Notes: a model not told the origin generated them from the letters alone. DNA of 64,000 bases from Bedellia somnulentella (GCA_963576735.1 OY755184.1:1674001-1738000), one strand, 5' to 3'; counted from the stretch's first letter, positions 50,901 to 61,659 are shown. Translations and numbers: made by a program.

Positions 50901-53900
50901 CAAGTACTCGGCGTCCCCGCAGGGCGGGCTGACGCCGCCCGCCCAGGCCACGTTGACGGTGAGCCCCAGCCCCGGCCCCGCGCCGCACTCCCCGCCCGCG
51001 CCCGTGCCCGGGAAGAAGTTGCCGTCGTCGTGCCGGTGCAGCGACATGTACAGCACGTGCGGGTCCGAGTAGAAGATCTGCTGGGTGCCGTTGCCGTGGT
51101 GCACGTCCTGGGGATATTTCTAGGTTACTAAAAATGTTATATACGGACAGTATGACAATAATGTAACCCAACCTTAACTAACTTGGTGCGTAGATCACCC
51201 ACGACGTAGACATTTCATTCAATCACAAAACGAAAAGTGAGATAATTGCGGATGTGTATGAAACCCTGTCACACGACTCAGGCACGTAAATTTTCCCTCG
51301 CGGTTAATAATCGTTGCCGACTTCAGTAAAGACACATTTGTATATGCACAATTCGACATTAGAAAGAATGGTGTGTTTTATATCTAATCTAAGAAATAGT
51401 GTATATATATATATATATATATATAAAACAAGTTGGTCAGTAATTCAAATCTCAATATAACGATTCTTACCCAATCAACAATCAAAATTCGTTGCAAATT
51501 ATGTCGCGTGTGTAGCAATCTGGCGGCAATGGCGACCGAATTGAAGAAACAGAATCCCATGGCCTGGTTCGGCTCGGCGTGATGGCCGGGCGGACGAACT
51601 ACGGCGAACCTGTGGGAATTGGTGTTTGGGTTAATGGGGTTGGTGAATAAGTGTGTAGGTGGTGCAGTTTGAGTCAACAGGAGATGTATTTTAAATTTCA
51701 TAAAATTTTGAAATGTCAAATAGGATAAAATGGAAAGAAAATATTGTCATATTAAGTAGTCATATCTGTCATAGCATAGATATAGTAAATTCCAGATAGA
51801 AGCCTAAAAAATGGGAACTAATTGTATTATTATTTTCAGTATTAACGGTTCGATTGGTCTTTACATTCTCTGACTACATAATTAAGCGATTTAAATGTAA
51901 CTTTACCTAAGTAATATAGAATAGAAGAACTCTTTATTGCATATCAAACAAATTAGTAATATGATCAAACAGTTTACAGTGAGGTACAATTGGCGGTCTT
52001 ATCGCTAAAAGCGATCTCTTCCAGACAACCTTTGGAAGGTGAGATCGATAAATTAATTATTTGGGTAGATGCACAAAACAAGGCCAGAATCAAAATACCC
52101 GGGTGAATTCATCTAATTCAATACAATTTTGACTCTTGTGCCGATGGATGAGGGCAGAACAAGACCTGTCGTTGGGGAGATCTTTGAGGGAGGCCTAGGT
52201 CCAGTAGTGGACGCTGATGATGATGATATTGATTTTTGTGTTTGTTCTAAAGTGTACGTATTAGAGAGCGCCAAATGGTTGTTTCACACAATTGCTTTAG
52301 AGTTTACTATGTTTATGCTATCAGTATTATTATTTGTTCCAAACCATATAAGTACAAATTTAGTTCCTCACCCATTCCTCAGCTCCCCCTGCGCCGTCCG
52401 CCGCGCCAGGTCGAGCACGGCCCCGGCCGCCAGCCGCGCCGCCGCCGCCGTGTGCGCGTCCGACCACGCCGTGTCCAGGTCCACGCCTAGCCCGCCGCAC
52501 GCTAGCCTCACCAACGCGCGGGTCCCTTCTCTACCCCTTCCACCGAACTGCGCCACGTGAGCTTCCGTGTGAACACTCTGCAACTCTTCCAACGTCGCTT
52601 TACGAGGCCGAGCTCTTTCTGCTCTCGCTGCTAAGCCGGTCTCACATAATCGAGCCCAGATCGACTGCAATCGCCCCCCGTGCTCCGGATGCTGCGGAGC
52701 GTGCGCCCCACACGCGCAGCCGTGTTTGATCATCAGCGGATCGTAGGCCAGGCCGGTGGGGCGCGGCCTAGAGCCTACGAGAGGGGAGGAGAGCGCGCGG
52801 GCGAGCGGCGCGGCGGCGGGGGGCGCGGGGGCCGGCTTGCGGGTCAGGTCGATGACCTCGCCTTCCTCCTCGCGGAGCTGCGCCGCGTCGTGGGCGCGCG
52901 TCAGGACCTGCAATAGCGAGATAAAATAAATAAGTTCTTTGCGCAATTAATAAATTAATTATACAAGTCTATAATAAAAAGGTTATATAAATTTTATTAA
53001 TCGATGAAAAATTGTTATGTTCATTTTGAGCACTACACAAACGACATATTTATTTACATTATACTCCATCAGGCAAATATTTCCGAAATAGCGAACTTAG
53101 TTAAATAGAGAAGAAACGAAGAATGTCAATATCCAGTGTATTTCTACTGACTTAAGTGAAGCAAATATATGACCAACAAAAATCAGAACATTGAATCAAC
53201 CAATCAGCGTGGATGGACAAATAAAAATGTATAAATAAAAGTAAAATGTATAAAAGTAAAATGTATAAATGACAGTAATTTGAGAATAAAAAGTAAAATA
53301 ATTCCAAAGGTAGCTTCTATGTTTATGCATCCTGTGACTAATAACGACATCATTACATTAATAAAAAGCCTAAAAAATACAAACAGCACGGGCTTTGATG
53401 AAATTAATACTAAGGTTGTTAAATATGTAGCGTTTGAAATAGCACCCGCTTTATGTCACATTCTGAACAGATGTATTGAGGATGGTAAATTTCCTGAATT
53501 TTTAAAGATTACCATTGTTAAACCTTTATTCAAAAAAGGAAATAAATATGACATGTCATGCTACAGACCAGTTGCCCTAATTTCAATATTTTCTAAAATA
53601 TTTGAAAAATATATTTACAATAGTTTATTGTCTTACCTGGAAAAATGCAGTATATTAAGAGATGAGCAGTGGGGTTTCAGAAAAGGAAGATCAATTAATT
53701 TAGCTATTTACAAATTTCTTGAACTGGTTATGCTTAATGTAGATAAAAATATACCAGTTGTTGCTTTGATGATGGATTTAAAAAAAGCTTTTGATTNNNN
53801 NNNNNNNNNNNNNNNNNNNNNNNNNNNNNNNNNNNNNNNNNNNNNNNNNNNNNNNNNNNNNNNNNNNNNNNNNNNNNNNNNNNNNNNNNNNNNNNNNNNN

Positions 53901-56900
53901 NNNNNNNNNNNNNNNNNNNNNNNNNNNNNNNNNNNNNNNNNNNNNNNNNNNNNNNNNNNNNNNNNNNNNNNNNNNNNNNNNNNNNNNNNNNNNNNNACTG
54001 CGACTCGAAGGACCTTTATTGATTTTCATGCAATAGGATATACCAATATAGTAGTAATTTAAATTACAAATTGAATACTCCTAGTATTTAATTAATGAAA
54101 CGGATGATAAAATTTGGGATGTGCAAGCAGGATTTAGAAAGGGAATGGGATGTATGGACCAAATCTTCTCTTTAAGGAGCATCACCGAAAAGTTCTTAGC
54201 TAAGAACCGAAAGGTGTATTGCTCCTTCATTGATTTAGAGAAGGCGTATGATAGGGTGGTAAGAAAGTGTTTATGGGAGGTGTTATCCAAGTTCGGTTTG
54301 GGGAGTCGACTTATACGTGCACTGGTATCACTCTATGAGGATTCCAGTGCATGTGTGAGAGTAAACGGGGAAAATACTGACTGGTTCGGGATCTCTCGGG
54401 GTGTCCGACAGGGTTGTGTAGCTTCCCCGTGGCTCTTCAATTTGTTCATGGATGACTGTTTATCAGAGTTGCGTGAAAGTGATTATGGATTGAGAATGGG
54501 TGGATTCATCATTAAATGCCTCTTATATGCCGACGATCAAGTGCTACTTGCATCATCGGTGGAAGAGCTGCAAGAGATGATGAATATTGCATGTGCGTCT
54601 TTTGAAAAAAAGGGAATGAGGGTGAATGTGGATAAAACAAAAACTATGGTTTTTGAGAGAGAGGTGAATATGACCGAATGCGTGATTAATGGTAAGAAAG
54701 TGGAACAAGTGAAAGAGTTTGTATATTTGGGAAGTTTGTTTACTAGGGATGGAAAATGTGATGAAGATATCGAGAGAAGAGTGAAAAAGGGTAATGCGGT
54801 AAATGGAGCACTGGATAGTCTAATGTCTAGTCAGTCGGTGTCTGAAAAGGCCCGAATGGCTGTGCATGATGCTGTCCTCGTTCCTACGCTTATGTATGGC
54901 AGTGAATGTTGGGTGTGGCAGAAGAAACATGAAAGTAGAGTGAATGCAGTAGAAATGAGGTCCCTCAGAAAAGTGTGTAATGTAAGGTTATGTGATCGTG
55001 TGAGGAATGATGTGATTCGTGAAAGGTGTGGTGTAAAAGATGATATTGTAAGAAAGATAGAAAAAGGAATGTTGAGATGGTTTGGGCACATAGAGAGGAT
55101 GGATGACAGTAAATTGGTGAAAGAGATATATAGAGCCAATGTGGAAGGTAATGTTAGTAGAGGACGACCTCGGAGGACACATTTGGATCAAATAGAAAAT
55201 GTGCTCAAAAAGGCAGGTGTCCGCAGTATGAAGAATAAAAGAGCATGTATGAAAAGATTGATGGATGTAAATGAAGCCAGAGAGGTTTGCCAGGATCGTA
55301 CAAAGTGGCGATCGATAGTCTCTGCCTACCCCAATGGGAACTAACGGCGTGAGAATATGTATGTATGTATTGTTGATAATGATCCAAATTCCAAAAGCCG
55401 TATTTTTTTTATTCTGTTAATTAGCATTATTTATATGTTACTTATTCTGTGTTTATATGACTGTAACAATAAAGTAACTTCTCTATTCTTATACTTCTAA
55501 AGAAATTAAATCCATACTCACTCCTATGCTTGACCCTATTCTTGAAGGGTCTCCTGGCGAGCGGCGAGGCTCGTCTCTCGATGACCCTGGCCTTCAGACG
55601 CACCTTCAGAATGTTTGGCTCCGACGCTGCGGTTAGTTACACTCATCACACACATGCGGATTAGCTTAGCTTAGCGGATGCAATACACTTTGTTATAAGA
55701 CTATTCGATTTTGTATTTAGGTTAAGAGGGATCGTTTATAGTAAAGTATTTCAAACTGGATATTTAATTATTGCTTCGGTACTAGGTTATCTTCAACAGA
55801 GGAAAGCCAAAGATCACATATTTTTTTAAACTAGATTCAAAGAATGTAAGGGGTCTAGTTAAAGAACTAATAGTGAGAGTAAATGATTTGAACATCATTT
55901 GCTTGTGAATTTCTTTGCTTTCAAAATGATTTATGCCGATCTGTATTTATTCCGGGTCTAAAAAATAATATTGTCATGTATTTTATTCCTACTTATTAAT
56001 CCATTATGCTTCGTAAATAATATAAAATTGCGGATTCTGTTTGCGTTCTATAATTGAAAATCGTTTAATAAACTGTATTAAAATCTTTTAATAATTTGTA
56101 TTTTATATAGTTATGTAATAATAATATACTTATTATTTATGTAAAAATAATTTACTGATTTTAATATCTTATCGTACATAGACGTAATTAGTTAGTTTAT
56201 GCTGTTTTTTTTTCAATAATTATTTTAATTTTATAGTATGCATGTATTTAGTATAAATATACCTACTAATTCATATTATAAGTTGTAATTTTTGTGTACA
56301 GATATATAACGAACGTATTTGTTATTGAAGTTATTATTGATTTCCTATATATGATTTGTATTCTTATTCAGTATGTAAGTACTAAAATATCTTATTTTTA
56401 TACTTTTATATTTATCACTTATTATATTTGTGTATGTATTTATGTAATCAGCACATTTTAGCACTGATCATTTTTTATTTATTTTTTTTGTTATGTTTTA
56501 CAATCAATTGGCTGTAGTGAATTAAATTTATGTAAGGTCCGTATGTCACTACAAGTCTGGCGCTGACTGAAAATCAGTGTTGTGAGGTAAAACTCACAAC
56601 GACAACGCTGAGTCAGACGCCATTTTGTTGTTTTCGCGCATTATGTGATATCAACACTGTTGTTTATATGTTATTGTTAAATGATTTTTTTTACCTTCAT
56701 TTATTTTGTAAAAATATTTACATGTTCATGTGCGACTGGCAGCAAATAAACGTTTTCTATTTATCATTTGGCTGTGATTTTTATACCATCGTTGTAGTTA
56801 TTTTGTGAAGATTTCATTGTAGGCATGTTGGTTTTGTTGTTTTTAATGATGTGGTGTATTTGTTGGTTTAAAGATGTAAGTGTATTTGTGTTAAGTGTAG

Positions 56901-59900
56901 TGTTTTTTTTTTTAAATTATATCATGTTTAGGTCATAAGTACTTTGTAAGTGTGTTCTTACTTTTTGAATAAAAATTTTTTCTTCTTCTTCTTCTAACAT
57001 AGGAGAAGCAGTAATTTCTCATGTTAAAAAAAACTATTTCATAATTATATAATTTGAATGTTTTTAACATGAAAACCTTATGTGGGGGATCACTAATAAA
57101 TAAAAGAAAAATTAAGGAAAGAAAAATTTTGACACCGGCGGGGTTCGAACCCGCGACCTCGGGTATACGCCCCAGTCGCACTTCCAATTGAGCTACAGTG
57201 TCAATGGCTTCCAGTGCGAAATTTTTCATTCCATTATTTATCTTCTTTTTATTAGTTCAAAATTATAAGTAAAAATACTATATGTACTGCAACACACATC
57301 ATTCTCAATGTGCAAACTAACGAAAAAAACCAACTAATAGCGAAGTGCAAATTTGAAAGTAAAACATTTCTGTTCTTTTGTAGGTCTGCCATTTTTTCTA
57401 TGCACTATATTGATACAAACTAGAACTTGGATTGTCAAGTTGTAGTTTGGTGACAAGTATATCTGTAATTTCAATCTGTTAGTCTGAGACATCAAACAAT
57501 TAGTTAAAAAAACACTAAATCAACAAACATCCGCACAACATCAAATCCACGCTCCCGCGGTAGTATTCAGCGAGTACATACCGGTCTTCCGTAGCGGGAA
57601 GTCGGAGGGGGCGGGCGCGGCGGGGGGCGCCAGCGCGGGCGGCAGCGGCGCCGTCAGCCGGTACGGGTGCGGGGACGTCGCGCACGCTGACGTTATGGAT
57701 TCACCTGATGATGATTTTACTATGCCCCTGGAAGGTTTTTAAATTGATTAATGTATGTTTTTAGAAAAAATACTCAAGTCAAAAGAACCACTTATGCGTT
57801 AGAATTAAAACGTTTATCAAGAATAGTTTACGAAAGCCATTATAAATGAGACAGGTATACATTTTTATTCATCTACAATTAAAGATACAACTAACGCAAG
57901 AAATATTTTACGAATGCTACTATTGTAGTTAAGACAGGTATAAAGTAGATGTTCTTTATTCTCACCAATTTCTGTAAGGAGATCCCGGCACAGTACCGTT
58001 TGCGCTGGCAGCCGCTTGTTTCTTCTTCAGAAACTCCTGGAAAATATTAAGGGTAATAAATAAATCTGTATCCTATGTAGAGGTGAAATTGATAAAAGTT
58101 TTGGGAATCTAGACTCATTAACCCGCTAAAAAAGAAAGCCTAAAACTGAAAGCTTGTATTTCAATAGAACATACCTGTAACTTCTGTTTGACCTGCGTAG
58201 AAGCATTAGCACTATGTTCATGCTTATCCTTCTTCCTCATGAGCTCCACACGATCCCGCTCGTGCCTCTCCCGTGCCTCTCGCGCCTCTCTGGCCTCTCG
58301 CAACGCTGCCTCCTCTAACGCCTTCTGCTGCTCCCACAACTGGAGTTTATTTATATGTTACACAGATTTCGTGACCCTAATGTGCGATACGTAATGATCA
58401 GTCGATATTTTCTAAAGTTTCATATAGAAATTAATTTTATAAAAAAAATATATTATTTCACAGAACGTGTTAAAAGCTTTACGTCTATAGTTGGCTATCA
58501 ACCAAAAGGTGTAGCGATGACTGTTAAGTGATATTTGGATAACATAACCATAAACATAAACGTTCACGCCGAATATCCCCGAAGGGGTTAGCAGAGGTAC
58601 TAATACTTCTGAACATCACGTGACTTTGTCACCCACGTTTTGCATGGACAGTGTACTCACGTGATAGGGGGCAGGCCTATCGCCGATATTTGGATGTTCG
58701 GATAAAATACGGTGAAATTATAATATACTTAAAAAAGACAAAGATCCTTTAGTTGTCCCCTGTCTTATCCTCATCTTCATTCATCCATATCTAATTGATT
58801 CATATAAAAACCCCGAAAAGTTTAAAATGACAATTATGATATCAATCTAATTCAAGTTTCCCACTGAAGACTATTCATAAACAAATGTTCATAAGAAAAA
58901 GCGCTAAGATAAATAGTGGTCATCTTTCTGGCTAGTTAACGACAAAAATTCGTTTATAAATTAATAATTGCAGTGTCATACATCAGAGCCGAGTATTATA
59001 TCAAAACTCAGGTGCATTTGTCAGTGTCGCATGGAGACCGCGTTACGGCGTACGTTCTATTTGCGTCGTCGCCAAAATATACACCGCCGTACAAAATTAT
59101 ATGTTGATACCGATTCAAAAAGTCGATCACGTTATTTTCGTATCAGCTCTCGTTTATTAATAAATATTACACATATATACGCTTATTATAGTCGCGTCTG
59201 TATTGAATGCTCGTTATTTTAGTTTAACACTTCCTGCTTTGGACGGCGAAGTTTGATTAGTAAAGACAGTTATAGTTGGGCTCCGTATCGGCGATCTAAC
59301 TGATGTGTTTCCTATAAACATGGATTTGGTTTCACGACTTCGGTTACGGAAATACACAGAAGAGTTTACGAGTTTAATTAGTGTTCCTGAAATTCCCGAT
59401 ATAAGGTGTTCTGAGAATGTTATTTTGAAACTTGTCGGAGGTTTAAAAAGGCTGTCAGTTTAATTAGGTATACTGGAATGCATTTAATTTTAAACGTTTT
59501 TAACTGATAAATTTTCTTCATTTTAAATCAATTTCGATTATAGTTAGGGTAACCTCGTTTTAGTTTTATTCATCAAATAAATTAATTATCAAACGATCTG
59601 TATCCGATATAATACTAGTTTCGTCAGCAGAAAACCTCAAATAACTTATATTTTATAATTTATCGTTATCAATTCGTTATCTAAATTTTCCTCCAATAAT
59701 CCAGCCCTCAATTTAGGTTGTGGGCATAGCTACCTAAACTTCCAATTCCAAGTCAGCCCACTTATTGTAGCTCTAATAGACCACGAAAGTATATGGCTGC
59801 AAGTTAATTAGGGTTGTGGGCATGCCCACCTTGCCCACATGATTTTTATGAAGACATCAATTCTACCAACGGCACTGACCTTCAAATGATGTTTGAGCTG

Positions 59901-60005
59901 CTGTTCATGCTGCTCTGCCAGCTGTTGGCGCTGCTGCTGGAAATGCTGCAGCAGGATCTCCTGCTGTAGCTGCTGCTGCTTCTTCAGCTGCAAAGATACG
60001 TCCAC
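47900..60005 (-). CDS. HDAC4: Class IIa histone deacetylase (HDAC4 family), whole span
   Basis: Gene-level entry; twelve exons are listed separately. Class IIa HDACs shuttle between nucleus and cytoplasm and act as corepressors of MEF2-type factors. The sequence shows, in order: a glutamine-rich coiled-coil segment, an Arg/Glu-rich helix, the MEF2-binding helix ([12 protein letters not shown]), a 14-3-3 motif (RKT-ASEP), then the complete catalytic domain (zinc-site [33 protein letters not shown]) and the tail EEPMEQDD. The domain order is that of the single insect class IIa gene. Upstream exons and one or more exons between 52907 and 55522 were not located. It is convergent with Mio, with about 23 kb of transposons between them. 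Confidence 0.95.
48421..48490 (+). mobile_element. SINE type C tail fragment
   Basis: TTTCTTTCCTTTATTTATTA followed by ACCCAACATGAGGTTAAAAC; no tRNA head. Confidence 0.6.
48595..48830 (-). repeat. REP-B, complete, reverse, in HDAC4 intron
   Basis: TACTTATACTCACGGCTATA to TATTCTAAACCGACAATAC, 65 bp from HDAC4 exon K. Confidence 0.82.
48895..49049 (-). CDS. HDAC4: HDAC4 exon K: C-terminal tail, nuclear-export region
   Basis: Acceptor GTGACAG. It reads [52 protein letters not shown], ending in phase 2 at GTACGT. It corresponds to the region after 'HSKYWRCLQ' in human HDAC4, and the 'MATLSM' stretch lies where the C-terminal export signal starts. A partial copy of the exon start lies at 49314-49346. 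Confidence 0.92.
49149..49287. mobile_element. Palindromic MITE-like repeat in HDAC4 intron
   Basis: The arms at about 49149-49203 and 49236-49287 are inverted copies: both contain CTCAGAACTGCCATTTG, then AGACAGAAAGC. The loop is about 30 bp. The outer ends are less clear and may extend to about 49098 and 49312. No target duplication was identified. Confidence 0.65.
49314..49346 (-). other. Partial duplicate of HDAC4 exon K start; possible alternative end
   Basis: A second acceptor-like GTATTACAG is followed by CTGAAGCGCTATGCGGCGCT, very close to the start of exon K. Read in the exon K frame it gives [14 protein letters not shown]. Because exon J ends in phase 0, splicing here would end the protein ten codons later, removing the tail. 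A palindromic repeat lies between this copy and exon K. It could equally be a dead duplication. Confidence 0.5.
49865..50053 (-). CDS. HDAC4: HDAC4 exon J: carries catalytic-position Tyr
   Basis: 63 codons, phase 0 to 0: [42 protein letters not shown]. The residue after LEGG is Tyr, as in catalytically active class I/IIb enzymes; vertebrate class IIa proteins have His (LEGGHDL). Acceptor CCCCAG, donor GTATGT. Confidence 0.96.
50399..50539 (-). CDS. HDAC4: HDAC4 exon I: third zinc ligand
   Basis: 47 codons, phase 0 to 0: [42 protein letters not shown]. The Asp of GFD is the third catalytic zinc ligand; GHPxPLGGY is class II-specific. Acceptor CCCAG, donor GTCTTT. Confidence 0.96.
50865..51107 (-). 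CDS. HDAC4: HDAC4 exon H: zinc-binding Asp/His
   Basis: 81 codons, phase 0 to 0, starting [20 protein letters not shown] and [17 protein letters not shown], ending [18 protein letters not shown]. The D-x-H of DVHH are catalytic zinc ligands. The loop after FFPG is Gly-rich. Donor GTAAGT. Confidence 0.97.
51402..51424. repeat. (TA)n microsatellite
   Basis: Uninterrupted TA run in the intron between HDAC4 exons G and H. Confidence 0.95.
51471..51609 (-). CDS. HDAC4: HDAC4 exon G: catalytic His-His
   Basis: Acceptor ATTCCCACAG. It completes Gly and reads [38 protein letters not shown], donor GTAAGA, phase 0. The PGHH pair holds the two catalytic histidines. The frame joins exactly to exon H (DW|DVHHGNG). 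Confidence 0.97.
51925..52050. repeat. LINE 3' UTR-like fragment
   Basis: ACTCTTTATTGCATATCAAA then GGCGGTCTTATCGCTAAAAG and CGATCTCTTCCAGACAACC: a common lepidopteran LINE 3' end, without coding sequence. Related in style to 36060 and 40540 (TTTATT..CACAACAAGG). Confidence 0.5.
52130..52235 (+). repeat. Retroposon 3' fragment ending in (GAT)n
   Basis: CGATGGATGAGGGCAGAACA, GAGGCCTAGGTCCAGTAGTG then GACGCTGATGATGATGAT: the typical ending of a moth/butterfly retroposon. Confidence 0.55.
52372..52907 (-). CDS. HDAC4: HDAC4 exon F: start of deacetylase domain
   Basis: Acceptor CTATTGCAG; 536 nt, ending in phase 2 at GTGAGG. It begins [20 protein letters not shown], then an Ala/Pro-rich linker, then [65 protein letters not shown] and GELRNG. 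The His/Cys cluster supplies ligands of the class IIa structural zinc, and 'TLEELQ.VH.E.H' is a deacetylase hallmark. GC-rich third positions stand out against the flanking introns. Confidence 0.95.
53284..53796 (+). pseudogene. Jockey/CR1-like reverse transcriptase, truncated by gap
   Basis: Open frame: [89 protein letters not shown], then Ns. It covers the fingers and first palm motifs (S-T-G-x-D-x-I-N, RP..L.S..SKI.E, DLKKAFD). It is AT-rich and lies antisense inside the HDAC4 E-F intron. Confidence 0.85.
53797..53996. other. Assembly gap, 200 N
   Basis: A second run of exactly 200 N, between two LINE fragments inside the large HDAC4 intron. It may hide the missing HDAC4 linker exon(s). 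Confidence 0.99.
54094..55375 (+). pseudogene. RTE-like LINE, 5'-truncated, open 407-codon frame
   Basis: Open from the truncation to the stop at 55342: [79 protein letters not shown] (YADD present), [47 protein letters not shown]. Being intact across the polymerase, it is the reference copy for 9177 and 12591. It ends in (GTAT)n. Orientation is opposite to HDAC4. Confidence 0.92.
55522..55626 (-). CDS. HDAC4: HDAC4 exon E: 14-3-3 serine and basic NLS
   Basis: Acceptor TAACCGCAG. It continues [35 protein letters not shown] and ends in phase 1 at GTGAGT. It matches '[28 protein letters not shown]': the kinase-regulated serine followed by the basic nuclear localisation stretch. Its phase does not fit exon F (which starts in phase 0), so at least one exon lies between them. 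Confidence 0.93.
56563..56627. repeat. Long imperfect hairpin in HDAC4 intron
   Basis: TGGCGCTGACT pairs with AGTCAGACGCCA (one bulge), enclosing a second perfect stem GTTGTGAG-GTAAAA-CTCACAAC. Could be a tiny MITE core or a structured RNA element; nothing distinguishes these. Confidence 0.6.
57050..57237 (-). mobile_element. tRNA-headed SINE (type C)
   Basis: The complement gives GACACTGTAGCTCAATTGGA, GGCGTATACCCGAGGT, CGGGTTCGAACCCCGCC and TTTCTTTCC; the tail AACATGAAAACCTTATGTGG is at the left. Same family as 15565-15893. Confidence 0.85.
57582..57727 (-). CDS. HDAC4: HDAC4 exon D
   Basis: Acceptor CTTCCAG. It reads [15 protein letters not shown], a Pro/Ala-rich linker, and ends SDFPLRKT-(G) in phase 1 at donor GTATGT. 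'DFPLRKT' is the conserved lead into the first 14-3-3 binding site of HDAC4/5/7/9. The middle is strongly GC-rich, unlike the AT-rich intron around it. Confidence 0.93.
57966..58036 (-). CDS. HDAC4: HDAC4 exon C: MEF2-binding helix
   Basis: Acceptor TTTTCCAG. It reads [20 protein letters not shown], then YRNW, ending in phase 2 at donor GTGAGA. With the end of exon B it forms the amphipathic helix (KLQEFVLNKKK in human) that docks in MEF2. Confidence 0.93.
58175..58339 (-). CDS. HDAC4: HDAC4 exon B: charged helix
   Basis: Acceptor CTCCAG, then [20 protein letters not shown] and further Arg/Glu repeats, ending STQVKQKLQ at donor GTATGT. The exon is 55 codons, phase 0 to 0. It corresponds to the continued coiled coil and the 'ASTEVKMKLQ' lead-in to the MEF2-binding helix. 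The RE-rich repeats suggest a long uninterrupted helix. Confidence 0.92.
58540..58687 (-). mobile_element. SINE-A 3' fragment, reverse orientation
   Basis: Complement of the tail and body (CATAAACGTTCACGCCGAAT, CCCCGAAGGGGTTAGCAG, GGGGGCAGGCCTATCGCCG), in the HDAC4 A-B intron. Confidence 0.88.
58690..59879 (-). other. HDAC4 A-B intron
   Basis: No repeat or frame of note. The short duplicated wording 'gttgtgggcat' near 59715 and 59813 is a minor local repeat (GTGGGCATAGCTACC / GTGGGCATGCCCACC). Confidence 0.5.
59880..60005 (-). CDS. HDAC4: HDAC4 exon A: Q-rich coiled coil (5' boundary uncertain)
   Basis: Encodes [20 protein letters not shown] then [16 protein letters not shown], ending in phase 0 at donor GTCAGT. 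It matches the N-terminal glutamine-rich tetramerisation helix of class IIa HDACs (human '[21 protein letters not shown]'). The acceptor could be at TTTGCAG (exon starting 59991) or slightly further right. Earlier coding exons were not identified up to position 64000. Confidence 0.85.
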
Positions 60006-61084
60006 CGTTAACAGCTGTCGGTTTTACACACAAGGACACATCAAGTTTACTGTGATACATGCGTTTAGACACCGGGTAATGATTCTCAGTTTTCATATTA
60101 CTTGAAATATTTTTATTATGCTCAAAATATTGAATAGGGGTACGGATAGCATCTAGTAATTTAAGTCCTTAGCATGTTTTCAGAATTAATCATGTGACAT
60201 TGTAATTTTATAAAGCTGTTCGTTCTAAAAGTGCTTTTGATTAATAACAAACTTAAAATGGCTAAACTTGGTTCAACCTCAATAAATTCTAAAACAATTT
60301 TTTTTCGATAAAGTAGATTCAATTTAAACTATGAAAATTATTTATTACGTAAGTAATAATCTTTATTATGTGTAACCCTTCAACTTATAATATTTAGCAT
60401 TTCAGGTCTTTTAACTGAGTTCTTTGTATTTATAATTGCTACTCCCGTCTTCCATTTGCTTGTGTTATGGATTCCTTTCCATTATGCTGTATAGTTTGTC
60501 GCAAACAGCAATAATCATTAGTAAATGACATTCGATTTTAAAATATATATTTTATATTAAATGGCATGTCCGTATTAGTATTTCTTTCTGAGGTCATTAA
60601 CCTACAACATCTTAAGCTCCTTAGAGCACTTCAGACTCCGATAGAGCCTCTTCTCGAAGGTAATTAAATTAAAACAGTAAAGGAACTTTATTACGAAGAA
60701 TTTTTGATAATTGTTATTATATTACATTTTGCGGGAAAAAATGATATTTTGTTTTTAATATGACTTTATATTTAACTGTTTTTCTTTTTGCTTCATGCAT
60801 TACAAAATATTTCCTGTTATTTTGTTATATTTAGTCTAAAAATGCCTTGTATGTTAATACATTCACAATAAAATATACTTCCTACATAGTAAATAAGTGG
60901 GAAATACTATTCTTAGTACTCAGCTATGAAACACGGCTATTTATAGCACATTGTTAGTGATCAATGCGTGTTAATACAATAACCATTGTTAATTAAACAC
61001 CAATTATCAATAATTGCTAGATTATAATATCACTTCAGCTATTTATAACTTGTTAAACACTTAGCTGCGAAGTTTTCAATAAGA
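60006..61084 (-). other. Upstream of HDAC4 exon A; no exon found
   Basis: AT-rich, presumably intron. The next upstream coding exon of HDAC4 was sought and not recognised here or up to position 64000. Confidence 0.5.
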
Positions 61085-61325
61085 ATACATACACTCACGG
61101 CTATTAATCCCAAAAGGGGATGGCCAATGCTTCAGAGTTATATATTTTTTTTTACCACCTTTGACAGTTGGGTGGGGAAAAGATTTTAAATTAAGGCTGT
61201 TTTATCGCTGATGTGTCTCCAACCGCATCGCCCATTAATCCCTTAAAAAGCCCCAATACCCTACGTCACCTCTTACAACACTCGCGGGAATAAAAAGGCT
61301 AGTGCTCTTCTAAGACTACCCTACA
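61085..61325 (-). repeat. REP-B, reverse
   Basis: ATACACTCACGGCTATTAAT to CTTCTAAGACTACCCTACAC. Confidence 0.82.
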
Positions 61326-61338
61326 CAACACAAACTAA

Positions 61339-61476
61339 CGCCCGATTTCTGAATTGAGTATTCAAGCTGAGAACGACTTAAGTATCATTTTGTCTCATTC
61401 CGTTGTTAAGATTTCAATGCGACAGAACGATACTTAAGTTGTTCTCAGCTGGAATACTCAATTCAGAAATCGGGCG
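61339..61476. mobile_element. Short palindromic MITE with TAA duplication
   Basis: Arms CGCCCGATTTCTGAATTGAG continuing over about 60 bp, almost perfect inverted copies with a loop of about 20 bp. TAA lies at 61336-61338 and 61477-61479. It sits right after a REP-B copy. Confidence 0.9.
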
Positions 61477-61659
61477 TAAGTATCCTCCAGACACCGTTGT
61501 CAGTACAAATCGGTTTGACAAAATGGTCCAATAATCCCCCCGCTCTCACTGCACTTCACGCCCTTCAATGTTGCAAGGTAAAACATATATCGCCAAATTC
61601 TCGTAAATTATTTGATAAGGAAAGGAAAACAGTTAGCAACACCTTTTAGTAATTAACTA

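Noticed and set aside
57995..58000. Intact single-gene reading of HDAC4 N-terminus starting at exon A
   Set aside because: Exon A begins at an acceptor, not a start codon; the true first exon must lie further upstream and was not found.
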